DNA of 64,000 nt from Physcomitrium patens (lineage: Eukaryota; Streptophyta; Bryopsida; Funariales; Funariaceae), in the NCBI RefSeq assembly GCF_000002425.4, contig NC_037265.1, positions 6,952,850 through 7,016,849 of the forward strand, given 5' to 3'. The notes under the pieces are model-generated. The model saw only the letters and a program-made list of their open reading frames with translations. It had not been told where the DNA came from and searched no databases. This document shows, in pieces, positions 9,576 through 19,133 of the stretch. Numbering within the stretch: the stretch's first letter is position 1; each line of letters begins with the position of its first letter. A program made the position numbers and the translations under genes.

Positions 9576-10284
9576 TGTGATTGTCGTTTTACTTACTCTA
9601 ACTTATCTAATTAGAGTAAACCTGTATAGGGGAATTCGAACACAGGGAAAGAATACCGCATGAGCTTACACGTTAGGGTCACACAATTAACTGTATTCCG
9701 CACTACTTAAAACATCCAGGAAACACTACAATGCTTTCCACTTCCTAATAATACTCCACCATCACTGATAACAACAACATGTAATCCCGCACTATCCTAA
9801 ATGACAGGACATAATCATACTATAATCCAAATTCTGGAGTTCTTCACCATTAACTGCCTTCACATTACAGTGTTTCACACAAACACAGACTCATTCTCTC
9901 TGCTGAACTACATTCAGATTTCAGCATTCAATCTCTCTTCTTCTCATTCAATAACATATAATTCCATTCACACTTTCATTCCATGATTCACTTCACAATA
10001 TTCAGAAACTCTCAATACTCTTATTTCAAAGAACATAACAACAAAAGAAAAGAGGTAGCACCAAGCTTACCCCGGCTCACACTATCACAGTAATGGCCCC
10101 TACTTCCTCTCTCCCATCCTCCTTATGCTACCACGAGATACCAACTGCTACATCTCTAATGAAAACTGCTTTTCCTAACTATTCATCCATTTTACCTACT
10201 GAACTACCTTTTCAACAGTCATCTATTCCTGTTTACACTATGAACTAAGTATCTACAATTCAACAAATAACTACTTATTCTACA
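9576..10284 (-). repeat. 5' LTR of 1a (promoter LTR)
   Basis: This LTR, 709 bp long and nearly identical to 389-1097, would drive transcription leftwards. A GGGGTAAGCTTGG segment on the minus strand (GT at plus 10069-10070) matches a plant 5' splice donor. It is kept as AGGTAAGCTTGG in 1b and 1d. I do not see a clear TATA box upstream of it. Confidence 0.95.
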
Positions 10285-10289
10285 AATAG

Positions 10290-11170
10290 GTAATTTTATC
10301 ATCTTTTCAATGACACAAGAAACATGTAAATCAAAAATAGTATGAAGTTTTAAAGATATGAAGTAAATAATTGAAAAGTGAAGTGAAAATATTTTACCTC
10401 AAAGATACCTTGCTTATAGATCAAGGGTTCGAGCCTCACCAAGGCTCACATGTAGTATAAAAAGGTATCTAAGAGAGGCCACCAGGCCTTAGTCTTATCC
10501 TCCTAACTACCTTCAAGGTGATACAACCCGTATGGAACTTGTGCACTTCCCTTCCTACAAGGACTACACTTGCTGCTGGTCTTCCTATTTTCTATTAGAA
10601 GGAACACATTTTTTTAATTTTGACCTTACAATAGTATTTAAAAACATCCAATTAGCTTGGAAACCTTGTGTGGCCCTCAAATCTTGTTCCATATCTTCAT
10701 AAAGGCTCCCAAAGTGATAAAACTCATTTTTACCAAGATCTAGAAAATTATTCTAAAAATTCCTAAAAAATTTCAAATAATTTCTAAATAAATTTTAAAA
10801 AAATCTATAATATTTTTATGATACTAATATCCATTTAAGGATATATTTTCATACCTTAATGATTTTTTATAATAATAAAAATAAATTTAAATCCACTACA
10901 AATTCTATTTTTTATATCAATAACTAAAATGACATGAAGTTCTTTCTCATGCTTCTTTTAACTAATAAAATTTATAGTTTTTATAAATAGTACATGTAGA
11001 TAGAAGACAAATATAAATATTTTTTTAATAAATAATCCTTAATATTCAAAAATAAAATAAAAATACTAAACTAATGAGGATAATTACCTCCAAGACTTAC
11101 TAAGATTTCATTTCCACCATTAACATTTTTATTTTAAATTTCTCTAAGGATTTCTATACTACTCACTATA
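10290..11170. other. AT-rich spacer between 1a and 2b, no gene
   Basis: I see no coding frame. At 10425-10437 is GGGTTCGAGCCTC, resembling a tRNA-type B box, followed by TATAAAAA near 10456. This could be a worn SINE or an old LTR end, but there is no A box or boundary to support it. The rest is low-complexity AT-rich sequence. Confidence 0.45.
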
Positions 11171-11367
11171 TGTTGTGATTTAAAGCATTCTAAATGTATA
11201 TTTTTATCCTAAAATAATAAGTGAGTGAATTTGATAATTTACATCTTCTAGAAAAGCATCTTAGAAGCTTTATAAATACTACTTTGACTTAATATGTATT
11301 TTTAGTTGATTGATAGGCTAGAAACTTAGTCAATAAGTTAATCATATATTATTAGCTTGAAGGACAA
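11171..11367 (+). repeat. 5' LTR of chromovirus 2b, left part
   Basis: This segment aligns with the LTR of 2c read in reverse (about 61880-62070) through blocks such as AGAAGCTT...ATACTACTTTGAC. It is interrupted by 2a at 11368 and resumes at 17329 after the GACAA duplication. The exact start is uncertain; TGTTGTGATT at 11171 is my best guess, since 2c starts TGTTATGTGA. Confidence 0.65.
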
Positions 11368-11788
11368 TGTCACGGACACAGAATACAGACTTGATATCTA
11401 CCAAGAAGTTCAAGAAGAACTGGCAAGAATTAGATTAATCAGATGAATACAAGAACAACACCAGAGAGGTGAACTAGAGCTCCAAGAGATGTGTTGTCGA
11501 GACTGAAGAACTCTTCACCCTCGATTCCAATATATACTCCTATTTAGGAAGCTTCTTAAGCAACTTCTACCAACTAGGAAGCTTCTAGAAGGTTCCAGAG
11601 ACTTGCTTCTAGAAGGTTCTAGAAACTTATCTCTAGAAGGTTCTAAGGACTATGTCTCGAACATCTTCTACCAACTAAGAAGCTTCTAGAAGATTTCAGA
11701 GACTTGCTTTTAGAAGGTTCTAGAAGCTTGTCTCTAGAAGGTTCTAGAAACTTATCTCTAGAAGGTTCTAAGGACTATGTCCCTAACA
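11368..11788 (-). repeat. 3' LTR of 2a with heat-shock-element array
   Basis: This LTR starts TGTCACGG and ends CCCTAACA on the plus strand. Its 200 bp next to the element-5' side consist of repeated alternating GAA/TTC pentamers, with a TATATA at 11530-11536 on the transcription-downstream side. The same features are in the 5' LTR at 16908-17328. Confidence 0.93.
11578..11768 (-). promoter_or_regulatory. Heat-shock-element array (3' LTR copy)
   Basis: Perfect four-unit heat-shock elements are GAAGCTTCTAGAAGGTTC (11578-11595) and TTCTAGAAGGTTCTAGAA (11607-11624). Three- to four-unit arrays follow at 11713-11729 and 11736-11752, with GAAGGTTC pairs at 11636 and 11761. Spacing matches the nGAAnnTTCn rule for heat-shock factor trimers. 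Confidence 0.7.
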
Positions 11789-11838
11789 TCACCCGCTCTT
11801 TTAGCTTCGAGGTCTCTGAGAAGCAATGTTGTTGTCAA

Positions 11839-12192
11839 TCAGTACCAACGCAAGAAAATGAAGATTTGTCGCATAACATCTGTTATGAGCTCCAACTGTT
11901 GTTCACGAGGTAAGTGGTTCATCGGCCCTTGAAGCCAATGGTAGTGGCCTACTCCTTCAACTTCTAACCAAGCATGAACTTCAGTGTCTTCATTGTGAAA
12001 TTGTCCTACAAATATGCCTTCTGGTTGACCATCGTAAGCAGGCTCAGACTCAAATACAATCACCAGTGATCGGTTACTTGGTATCCTCCGTCGTCGTCGT
12101 AGTGCAGGTGGTTCTTCATCTCGAGGTCGCCTTCGTGAACTAGTTGGTTGAGATAATCTGACTGGCATAGTATCTATCTCTTGGCTATCCAT
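11839..12192 (-). CDS. Small extra ORF between chromodomain and 3' LTR of 2a (117 aa)
   Basis: This ATG-started frame lies downstream of pol, where chromoviruses normally have only untranslated sequence. Residues about 12-45 are very Arg-rich (SSRRRPRDEEPPALRRRRR), a possible nuclear or nucleic-acid-binding tail. The rest is acidic with several Trp and His residues (VEGVGHYHWLQGP). I do not recognise a family. I found no clear counterpart in 2c, whose corresponding end is truncated. It may be a captured fragment, a lineage-specific ORF or chance. Its length and composition in an AT-rich element make chance less likely. Confidence 0.4.
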   Translation of the reverse strand: MDSQEIDTMPVRLSQPTSSRRRPRDEEPPALRRRRRIPSNRSLVIVFESEPAYDGQPEGIFVGQFHNEDTEVHAWLEVEGVGHYHWLQGPMNHLPREQQLELITDVMRQIFIFLRWY

Positions 12193-12380
12193 ATCAGAAG
12201 ACCTAACTATGGATACTGAAAAAATTCTATTTTATCTTGGAGAAAATAACTACATCAACTACGAATTTTGGTGGTGCTCTCTCCCTTTCTTATATTCTTG
12301 GGTGAGCAAGCTTCAGAAAGAAGCTATAGTTGAACCGGCTTAGGTTTATGAGGATGTTGTTGATGAAACTCCTATACCTT

Positions 12381-13499
12381 TTACGGCGCATTGGTGACAT
12401 TTTCAGCTGGCTCCCACGTTCGCTCATAAATATCGTAGCCGCACCAATGAACAAGATACTCCAACTTGTCCCACCTTCGTCGTGAATCCAACACCTTTTC
12501 AACCTTGTATTCCTCGTGGTTCTCGATCTCAATACTAGGTGGCGGACATTGCACTCTTCCAGGAAAAGATGACTCTCGATAAGGCTCCAACAAAGAAACA
12601 TGAAAGACTGGATGTACCTTCATAGAAACTGGTAATTCCAGACGGTACGCCATTGGATTGATTTGCTTTTGGATGATAAATGGTCCCAATCTTCGATAGT
12701 TCAACTTATCACATGGTCGCTTGGTCTTGATATTCCGTTGAAGAAGCCATGCTTTATCTCCAATTTTGAAAGTAGGTGCTTGATTCTGAAATCTATCTGC
12801 AGACACCTTGTAGGATTCTTCAGCGGATTGTAATTGAAGCTTCAACATATTTTGAAGCTCTGATAGTTGTTTCGCAAATCCTTCAGCTGCTGGATTGTTA
12901 TTTGTTGATGGACTCAATAAATCAAGCTTTGGATGATACCTGTAGTTGGAAAAGAATGGTGTATATTGAGTCGATGCATGGAGGGTGTTGTTATATGTAA
13001 ACTCGGCTAGCGACAGATATGTGGTCCAATCGTCTTGCTGATAGTTGATGGTGCATCGTAAGTATTGTTCCAAGACTTGGTTCACCCGTTCCGTTTGACC
13101 GTCAGTTTGAGGATGAAAAGCCAAAGAAAGCTTGATATCCACCTTCAGTATCTCAAAGAGAGATCTCCAAAACTTTGATACGAAGTGGGTTCCTCAATCT
13201 GATACGATATCATCTGGTAGTCCATGATATCGATACACATTATCGAGAAAGAGCCTTGCTGTGACTTCACTGGACGATGTCTTCTTGCAAGGGACAAAGT
13301 GTGCCATTTTTGTAAGCTGATCTACCACGACAAAGATGCTGTCAAATGAGTTCGATGATGGCAGGTCCGTGATGAAGTCCATGGAAATTGAAGACCATGG
13401 TCGACATGGAATCGGCAATCGCTGTAGAAGTCCATAAGGGCAATACCAAGGATTCTTGGATCTTGAACAGATGTCACAGGAGAGGACAAAATCTTTCAC
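12381..13499 (-). pseudogene. pol: Integrase and chromodomain of 2a, with stops
   Basis: This continues the 13506-15410 frame after an amber codon. The first piece (13194-13499) has the CDICSRSK end of the HHCC finger and the first catalytic Asp (SISMDF). A TGA replaces the Arg codon in the second-Asp motif (VSD, stop, GTHF), a typical CGA-to-TGA change. The next piece (12381-13142) carries the catalytic Glu (GQTERVNQ), a basic C-terminal integrase region and, at about residues 205-250 of that piece, a chromodomain (YLVHWCGYDIYERTWEPAEN) with aromatic-cage-type residues. Chromodomains of this kind direct insertion toward chromatin marks. Further stops follow NAP. Confidence 0.88.
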
Positions 13500-13505
13500 A
13501 TCCTT

Positions 13506-15410
13506 CTACATTTGGGGCCACCAAAAATCTTGAGAAATAAGCTTCAAGGTCTTGTTGAATCCAAAATGTCCCACAGTTGGAAAATCGTGGCGAGATTGAA
13601 GAACTCGGAGTCGTGCTGGTCCTTTTGGGATATATAACCGCTCTTCAAAGTACAAAAGATCTCCCTCCACCTTGAACTTGTCGTCATTGGCACGCTGCTT
13701 AATATCAATGGCTACTGAATCTTCAATGGTTACGGCACGTACCTGATTCAGGAAGTCAGCATCAATTGGCATAATAGTAGCGCAAAGCTGAAATTGCTCT
13801 GGCTTCAACAATGTCGTATATTGTTGATCAAACGTTGCTTCTCTAGCCTTTGGTAGAAGATATGATCTCCTCGATAAGGCATCAGATAGTCCTTGCTGCT
13901 TTCCAGGTCGATAAGTGATAATAAAATCGAACCAAAATAGCAACATACTCCATCGAGCTTGACGTCGATTTAGAACTCGAGTCAACATGAAATACTCCAA
14001 ATTCTTGTGATCTGTGTATACGATCACTGGATGTGCAGCTCTTTCAAGAAAATGATGCCATTCTTGGAAAGAATCTACTATAGCAAGAAGTTCCTTATCG
14101 TGGATCTCATAATTGATTTCAGCAGTAGAGAACTTTCGAGAATAGAATGCAACCAGATGGAGCTTCTTATCTTCTCCCATTTGTGAAAGTACAGCTCCCA
14201 AAGCATAATCCAAAGCATCAGTTTCTAAATAGAAGGCCTTTGTAAAGTCTGGATGTACCAAGATTGGAGCCGTAGTAAATGCAGTCTTCAGGTTTTGAAA
14301 CGCCTTCTCTGCTAGAGGTCCCCATTCCAGCTTATACTTGCATGTCAACCAAGTAAGAGGAGCAGCAACTTGAGAGTAATTCTTGATAAAGACTCGATAG
14401 AAGTTGGCAAAACCAAGAAAGCATTGTACGTCTCTAACCGTCTTCGGAACCTCCCAAGACACAATTGCTTCCACCTTCTTGGGGTCCATCTTCAAGTCTT
14501 TCGTAGTTGCAATGAACCCCAGAAATTCCATCTCTATTTGGTGAAATAAATACTTCTCCAACTTGACATATAGTCCTTGTTCATGTAGTTTCTCCAATAC
14601 CAAACGAACGTGTTTTTCATGCTCTTCCTCATTTTTGGAGAATATCAAAATATCATCCAAATAGATGACAACAAAATCGTCAAGGTACTCTCGGAAAATG
14701 TCATTCATCATATGTTGAAAGACCGCTAGAGCATTGGTAAGACCAAAGGGCATGACATTATATTCAAAATGGCCATACCTTGTACGGAACGCTGTCTTCC
14801 ACTCATCTCCTTCCTTGATTCGTACGAGGTTGTAAGCTCCCCTTAGATCAATTTTTGTAAAGATCCTTACAGGTCCAAGTTGTTCTAAGAGACCAAAAAT
14901 CAAGGGTAACGGGTAACGATTCTTCTTTGTTACCTTGTTGAGGCCTCGATAGTCCACGCACATCCGCAACGAGCCATCTTTCTTCTTCACAAATAAGATA
15001 GGTGCTCCAGCTGATGATTTTGAATGATGGATGAAGTTCTTGGCTAGATTCTCCTCGATGTACTTCCGCAACTCCGCCAATTCCATCTGCGATAGATTGT
15101 AGATTGGGCCAAAAGGCGGTTGTGCTCCTTCTTGTAAGTCTATGGCGCAATCAAATGGTCTGTGTTTCGGTAGCATGTCGGCATTTTTTTTTTGAAACAC
15201 GTCTTTAAAATCCTTATATTGCTCCGGTATATTTGCTGTCGAGATCTTCTCCCCGGTAGTTGGAGCCGCATAAATGACAAATGGTGTGCCTTTCTTGGAC
15301 AATCTTATAAACGCTCTTGCTCCAATAAATAAGGATTTCTCTATTCGGGGTTTTCTACTAGGCTTGCTCTTGGTGGTTTTGTGGGAAAGGTCATCTTCCG
15401 CAATCTCCAA
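13506..15410 (-). pseudogene. pol: RT-RNase H and integrase N-terminus of 2a (634 codons)
   Basis: Reverse transcriptase spans about residues 90-300 with the catalytic YLDDILIFS at about 246. RNase H follows with FYLETDALDYALGAVLSQ (about 390) and YTDHKNLEYF (about 455), then the first half of the integrase zinc finger (GHFGFNKTL, FWWPQM). The frame ends at TAG, after which the same frame continues with KDVKDFVLSCD. The stop is therefore a nonsense mutation inside pol, not a natural end. The start lies in a region overlapped by the protease frame, indicating a frameshift near 15400. Confidence 0.9.
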
Positions 15411-15671
15411 TCTATGGATGGGTTATGCTTTTCCAACCAGGAAAGACCAAGAATAACAGGATTTGATGGGGTTTTAATAATGCTTAGGTTCTCAGTTTCT
15501 GAGGGCCAATAAGCAAAGGGATTGTAAAACAAAGGGCAGATTGAGTGGAAAGAAAGAAACCTGGTTGTTGTTGCGATATTTCACTGTCCAACCACACGGT
15601 TCCTATTGTGGCTGGGCATCCTCGTTTTCCTGAATAAACGCACCCCTAGTCTTGATAATACGTTGATTTTG
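15341..15671 (-). pseudogene. pro: Protease remnant of 2a, catalytic segment deleted
   Basis: Only the C-terminal protease part remains (VILGLSWLEKHNPSIDW), equivalent to the ILG-type helix region. The preceding Asp-Ser/Thr-Gly motif that 2c shows in altered form (LLHSGALACFLDEEF at about 60100) is missing. The sequence jumps from a gag-side segment to this one, implying a deletion of roughly 150-200 bp. A frameshift then separates it from RT. Confidence 0.7.
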
Positions 15672-16627
15672 CTACTTGGAGTAGTTTTCAACTTTGTGGC
15701 CTTCTTCACCACAATACAAGCATAGACCTTTCTCCATAAGCCGCTTTTTTTCTTCTAGAGTAAGAAATTTGACACGTATCGCATCAATTTGCATGTCTTC
15801 TACCTCTGAATGTGAATTCACGCTGCTTGCCGACATAGTTGGGGTGTGGCGAACTGTATGTTGTCTTGAACGTTGGTCTTGGCGACGTTGGAATAGGCGG
15901 TTATCGCACTTCACAGCTTGGCTAATAGCTTTGTTGAGCGTTTGTGGATCAGGAAGAGTTAACAGCAAATCCTTCACATCGTCCCTTAAACCCCAATAGA
16001 ATTGACTCATCAACGCTTCTTCGTCCCAATTGATGTCGCATGCTAATTGCCTGAAGTCCGATGCATAAACTGATGTAGAACGCATCCCTTGTCGTAGTGA
16101 CCGGATCTTTGTTGTAGCCCATCGAACCTTGTCGTGTTCACCAAATGCTTCCGTAAATGCCTCCAAAAAGGTTTTTAAGTTGTTTAGTATGGACGATTGT
16201 TTCTCAAACAAAGGAGTAAACCATAATAGAGCTGTCTTGTAAGTAAGGTTCCAACAAGCCCAACACGTGATTCCTCTGTTGGATAGCGTTCGGGCTGTAA
16301 AACTATTATCAACTTAATTTGGTTGATGAATCCTCAAAACTTGGAACGTGTACCATCGAACTTGTCTGGAAGGCTAACTCGGGGTTCCTTATGTTGTAGA
16401 ACCAGCGGTGCTTGTCGAACCTGAGGCAAAGTTGCTTCTCCAAGTGTAGAAGTTTGAGGCTGGTGCAACCTAGATTGTGCCATCCTAGATGCTCCATCAT
16501 TATGAAGCCTTGCCACAACTCCTTCAATCTCTGCAGTTCTTTGTGATAACGTAGCGAGGGCATTGATGATAGCATCTAACTTGGACTCTGAACTTTTCGT
16601 CATACTAGTGTCTTGGCCCCCGACCAT
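15672..16627 (-). pseudogene. gag: gag of 2a (two frames)
   Basis: The N-terminal piece (16334-16627) starts at an ATG and ends at TGA after KFDGTRSKF, where the family continues with Arg-Gly-Phe; this is another CGA-to-TGA change. After a frameshift the second piece (15672-16211) holds the capsid-like region and a zinc knuckle CLYCGEEGHKVENY whose last Cys is now Tyr. The same order is seen in 2b and 2c. Confidence 0.82.
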
Positions 16628-16872
16628 TCTAAGAGAAGGACAAGAATGACTCTACAAGAAGACAATATTGGTTTAGAGGAGGGTACTCCACAACCTCTAA
16701 AATGCCTTAAGAGCTTCAAGAAAAGAGGTAATCCACTCTCTCCAAGAAGAATAAGACTCCAATATTGTAACAAAAGAAGTATCAGTTTAGAGGAAGGTAA
16801 TCCGCAACCTCTAAAGTGCTAATACACTTCCAAGCAGAGGAGTAATCCACACTCTAACAAAGAAGAAACTAG

Positions 16873-16890
16873 CTCTGATATCTGAGGTGA
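16873..16890 (-). other. Displaced primer binding site of 2a (initiator-Met-like)
   Basis: The minus strand reads GATATCAGAGCTAGTTTC, close to the usual TGGTATCAGAGCCAGGTTTC complementary to plant initiator tRNA-Met. It lies about 24 nt from the LTR end instead of 0-5 nt. In 2c the equivalent ATATTAGAGC lies about 21 nt from its LTR. Confidence 0.5.
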
Positions 16891-16907
16891 GTGAAGTCTC
16901 GACAAAC

Positions 16908-17328
16908 TATCATGGACACAGAATACAGACTTGATATCTACCAAAAAGTTCAAGAAGAACTGGCAAGAGCTAGATTAATCAGATGAATATAAGAACAACA
17001 CCAGAGAGGTGAACTAGAGCTCCAAGAGATGTGTTGTCGAGACTGAAGAACTCTTCACCCTCGATTCCAATATATACTCCTATTTAGGAAGCTTCTTAAG
17101 CAACTTCTACCAACTAGGAATCTTCTAGAAGGTTCCAGAGACTTGCTTCTAGAAGGTTCTAGAAACTTATCTCTAGAAGGTTCTAAGGACTATGTCTCGA
17201 ACATCTTCTACCAACTAAGAAGCTTCTAGAAGGTTTCAGAGACTTGCTTTTAGAAGGTTCTAGAAGCTTGTCTCTAGAAGGTTCTAGAAACTTGTTTCTA
17301 GAAGGTTCTAAGGACTATGTCCCTAACA
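16908..17328 (-). repeat. 5' LTR of 2a (promoter LTR)
   Basis: This is the 421-bp partner of 11368-11788. The element-orientation start is TGTTAGGGACATAG. The heat-shock-element array covers about 17118-17308 and the TATATA box is at 17070-17076, placing the array directly upstream of the expected start site. The plus-strand start is TATCATGG where the other LTR has TGTCACGG. Confidence 0.93.
17070..17308 (-). promoter_or_regulatory. Putative heat-responsive promoter of 2a
   Basis: On the minus strand repeated GAA/TTC pentamers (including the four-unit TTCTAGAAGGTTCTAGAA) run from 17308 to 17118, then GGAAGCTTCTTAAG, then GTATATATTGG as TATA box. This is the layout of a heat-shock promoter. 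One array unit (ATCTTC for AGCTTC near 17122) is mutated relative to the 3' LTR. Confidence 0.68.
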
Positions 17329-18950
17329 GACAAGCTAACTATGTGGTGTACATAAAAAAAACTTGCTTGCAAGTTAAGATATGTGTCTTGCAAAGTCAAT
17401 ACATTTTGAAGGTCTTAGAAGACATTGCCACATAGCTCCTAGTTAAGAGTATATATGGAGGAAAGAGGGAAGCCTTCTTCAGTCTCATCTATATCTCTTT
17501 AGTCCTTAGTCTTATTTCAAGACTTTTTAATCTTCTTATTTTTAGCAATAGTCATTGTAGTTCAATAATATATTATCTTTAAGTGAATTTTTTAGTACTT
17601 TTCAATGTCACAAGAGTGTATTGAGGATTTCTTTCTTTGAGATTCATGTCCTTGACAGTTTGACAATAATGCTAACTTAATATTTCTATCTTCTTTTAGA
17701 AGTGAATAGATTACTCCACTTCTATTATTGTGTTTTGAAGATTATTGACTACCTACCTTTAAACAAACAATCTTATTTTTTAACATTGATTTTTTCCTTA
17801 AAGAGAGTGGATTACCCCTCTATGAAAAAATTATCATTTGATATTAGAAGTTACAGATTATTATCCTCTAATTTAATTTTTTGAATTTTTTTGAATTATC
17901 TATGGAAGAAAAAATTATGGATTTTATTCTCAACAAAAATATGAATAGATTTGTAATTAGTATAAATCTTTATGAATTTTTTAATACTTTAAAAATAATA
18001 ATTTTATATATTTCTAATATGAATCATGGATGTACTATTTCTATGCCTATAGAAGAAGTTTAGAATCTATGGCAAGAAGTTGTGCAATTAAAAGAAGACG
18101 TAGATCCACCTTACAATCAAATCCAAAGAATTTTGCTTCTAGAAGTATGACAAGGACAAGGATTAGTATGCTCAAGAAATTTGATAGAATAAGATCAAAA
18201 TTTCAAGGATTTATTATAATATTTATATTATTATCAAAAATGCTAAATATAGAATCTTTGAAATAATTTATTGTTCAAGCCATTGTAGGCTATAATTGAT
18301 TATTTGAAAGATGTCAAGAAAAAAGACTTGGCTCAAGAGGAATAAATCAAATAATGATGGAAGTTCCGAAGTTTTTAGAAATTCATTCATTAAGGCCTAA
18401 ATCAATGCAAATTGATACAATACGTTTTAAATCCATCATGGAGCAAGAAAAGACTTAAAAATGTTAAGAAGGTTTATGCTTATATTGTAGAGAATCTAAA
18501 CACATTACACAATATTCTCCAAAAAAATAATACAACCATAAAATAAGAAGCATAGTTGCCAAAAAAGATAATATATCAAAAATTAAGTTTTTTCAGCTAA
18601 AATACAAACCGTGTGGTTGAAATCTTACATAACTCCTAGTAAATGTCTTATTCTCTCTTCAAATCCCTCACCTTATTTTACAAAAGTAGTTTATTTAGGA
18701 CCAAAAAATCACAAAGTCTTAACTTTGTTAGATGCAAGAGTTTTAATTTATTTTATAGACAAAGATTTTATCAAAAAATAAGAGATATTGTTAGTTAAAA
18801 AAAAACAATTATACATGTAAAAGTTATAGATGGTCATTGTTGCATTCTAATACAACTATATGGTGAAAATATAATCAAAAATGAATTTTTAATTAATATT
18901 TAATTATCTTAATTCAATAATATTTTGAGATATTTAAACATGGCTTTTAT
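17329..18950 (+). mobile_element. Chromovirus 2b: rest of 5' LTR, gag and protease remnants
   Basis: After the second GACAA the interrupted LTR continues to CTTGACA at 17657, aligning with the 2c LTR including a conserved GTATATATGG TATA region (about 17450). Decayed gag follows in plus frames: a KFD-IRSKF-GFI block near 18180, a zinc knuckle CLYCRESKHITQY near 18480 (last Cys lost), and a protease segment around 18720-18800 equivalent to the DSGA region of 2c. Similarity to 2c stops near 18950. RT and integrase are absent, so the copy is truncated by the sequence to its right. Confidence 0.72.
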
Positions 18951-19133
18951 AAAAGCCTCTTAGTATATTTTCTTGTCTTAATAGTTAGTAGGTCAAAAGT
19001 TATTTAGTAATTTTACCTTTTAGGCTGTAGAGACTATTTTATTGTCTTAAAAAGACCATAAATTAATAAAATCAGATTAGAAGAGATAAATAATTAGCAT
19101 GGTTAATACTAAGATTAAGTTGATGATAGGATT
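18951..19133. other. Unassigned AT-rich junction sequence
   Basis: Between the end of recognisable 2b and the start of similarity to the 62-kb LTR, nothing specific is seen. It may contain the true start of the 3b LTR. Confidence 0.35.

Larger units (their letters stand above)
384..10289 (-). mobile_element. Family 1 copy 1a: near-intact Ty3/gypsy LTR retrotransposon
   Basis: This element of about 9.9 kb is bounded by two 709-bp direct LTRs (389-1097 and 9576-10284) and a perfect 5-bp duplication AATAG (384-388 and 10285-10289). The LTRs begin TG and end CA. Read on the minus strand the order is 5' LTR, tRNA-Asp-type primer site, a 2089-codon gag-pol, two in-frame 3' ORFs, a purine tract and the 3' LTR. 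By eye the LTRs differ at about three positions (for example near 433, 491 and 1047), so insertion is recent. There is no chromodomain. The Asp primer site and the large extra 3' ORF fit the non-chromodomain Athila/Tat side of plant Ty3/gypsy, but lineage assignment needs an RT tree. It is the only family 1 copy here with an uninterrupted gag-pol. Confidence 0.95.
11363..17333 (-). mobile_element. Family 2 copy 2a: chromovirus (Ty3/gypsy with chromodomain)
   Basis: This 5961-bp element (11368-17328) has 421-bp LTRs at both ends and a perfect duplication GACAA (11363-11367 and 17329-17333). It lies inside the 5' LTR of older element 2b. The minus-strand order is gag, protease remnant, RT, RNase H, integrase, chromodomain, then a small extra ORF. 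About ten LTR differences are visible, so it is older than 1a. The coding region has several nonsense changes, at least two frameshifts and a protease deletion, so it is not autonomous now. The chromodomain and RT are of the Tf/Tcn1 style. Confidence 0.94.

Noticed and set aside
10425..10470. GGGTTCGAGCCTC followed by TATAAAAA looks like a tRNA-type B box of a SINE or a tRNA gene
   Set aside because: No A box at the right distance, no cloverleaf, no defined ends or target duplication.
11568..11770. Repeated TTCTAGAAGG motif as a CRISPR-like or satellite array
   Set aside because: No unique spacers; the phase of GAA/TTC pentamers fits heat-shock elements in an LTR better.
16901..16905. GACAA next to the inner border of the 2a 5' LTR as an alternative target duplication
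   Set aside because: The outer GACAA pair flanks both element ends exactly; the inner one is internal and probably chance.
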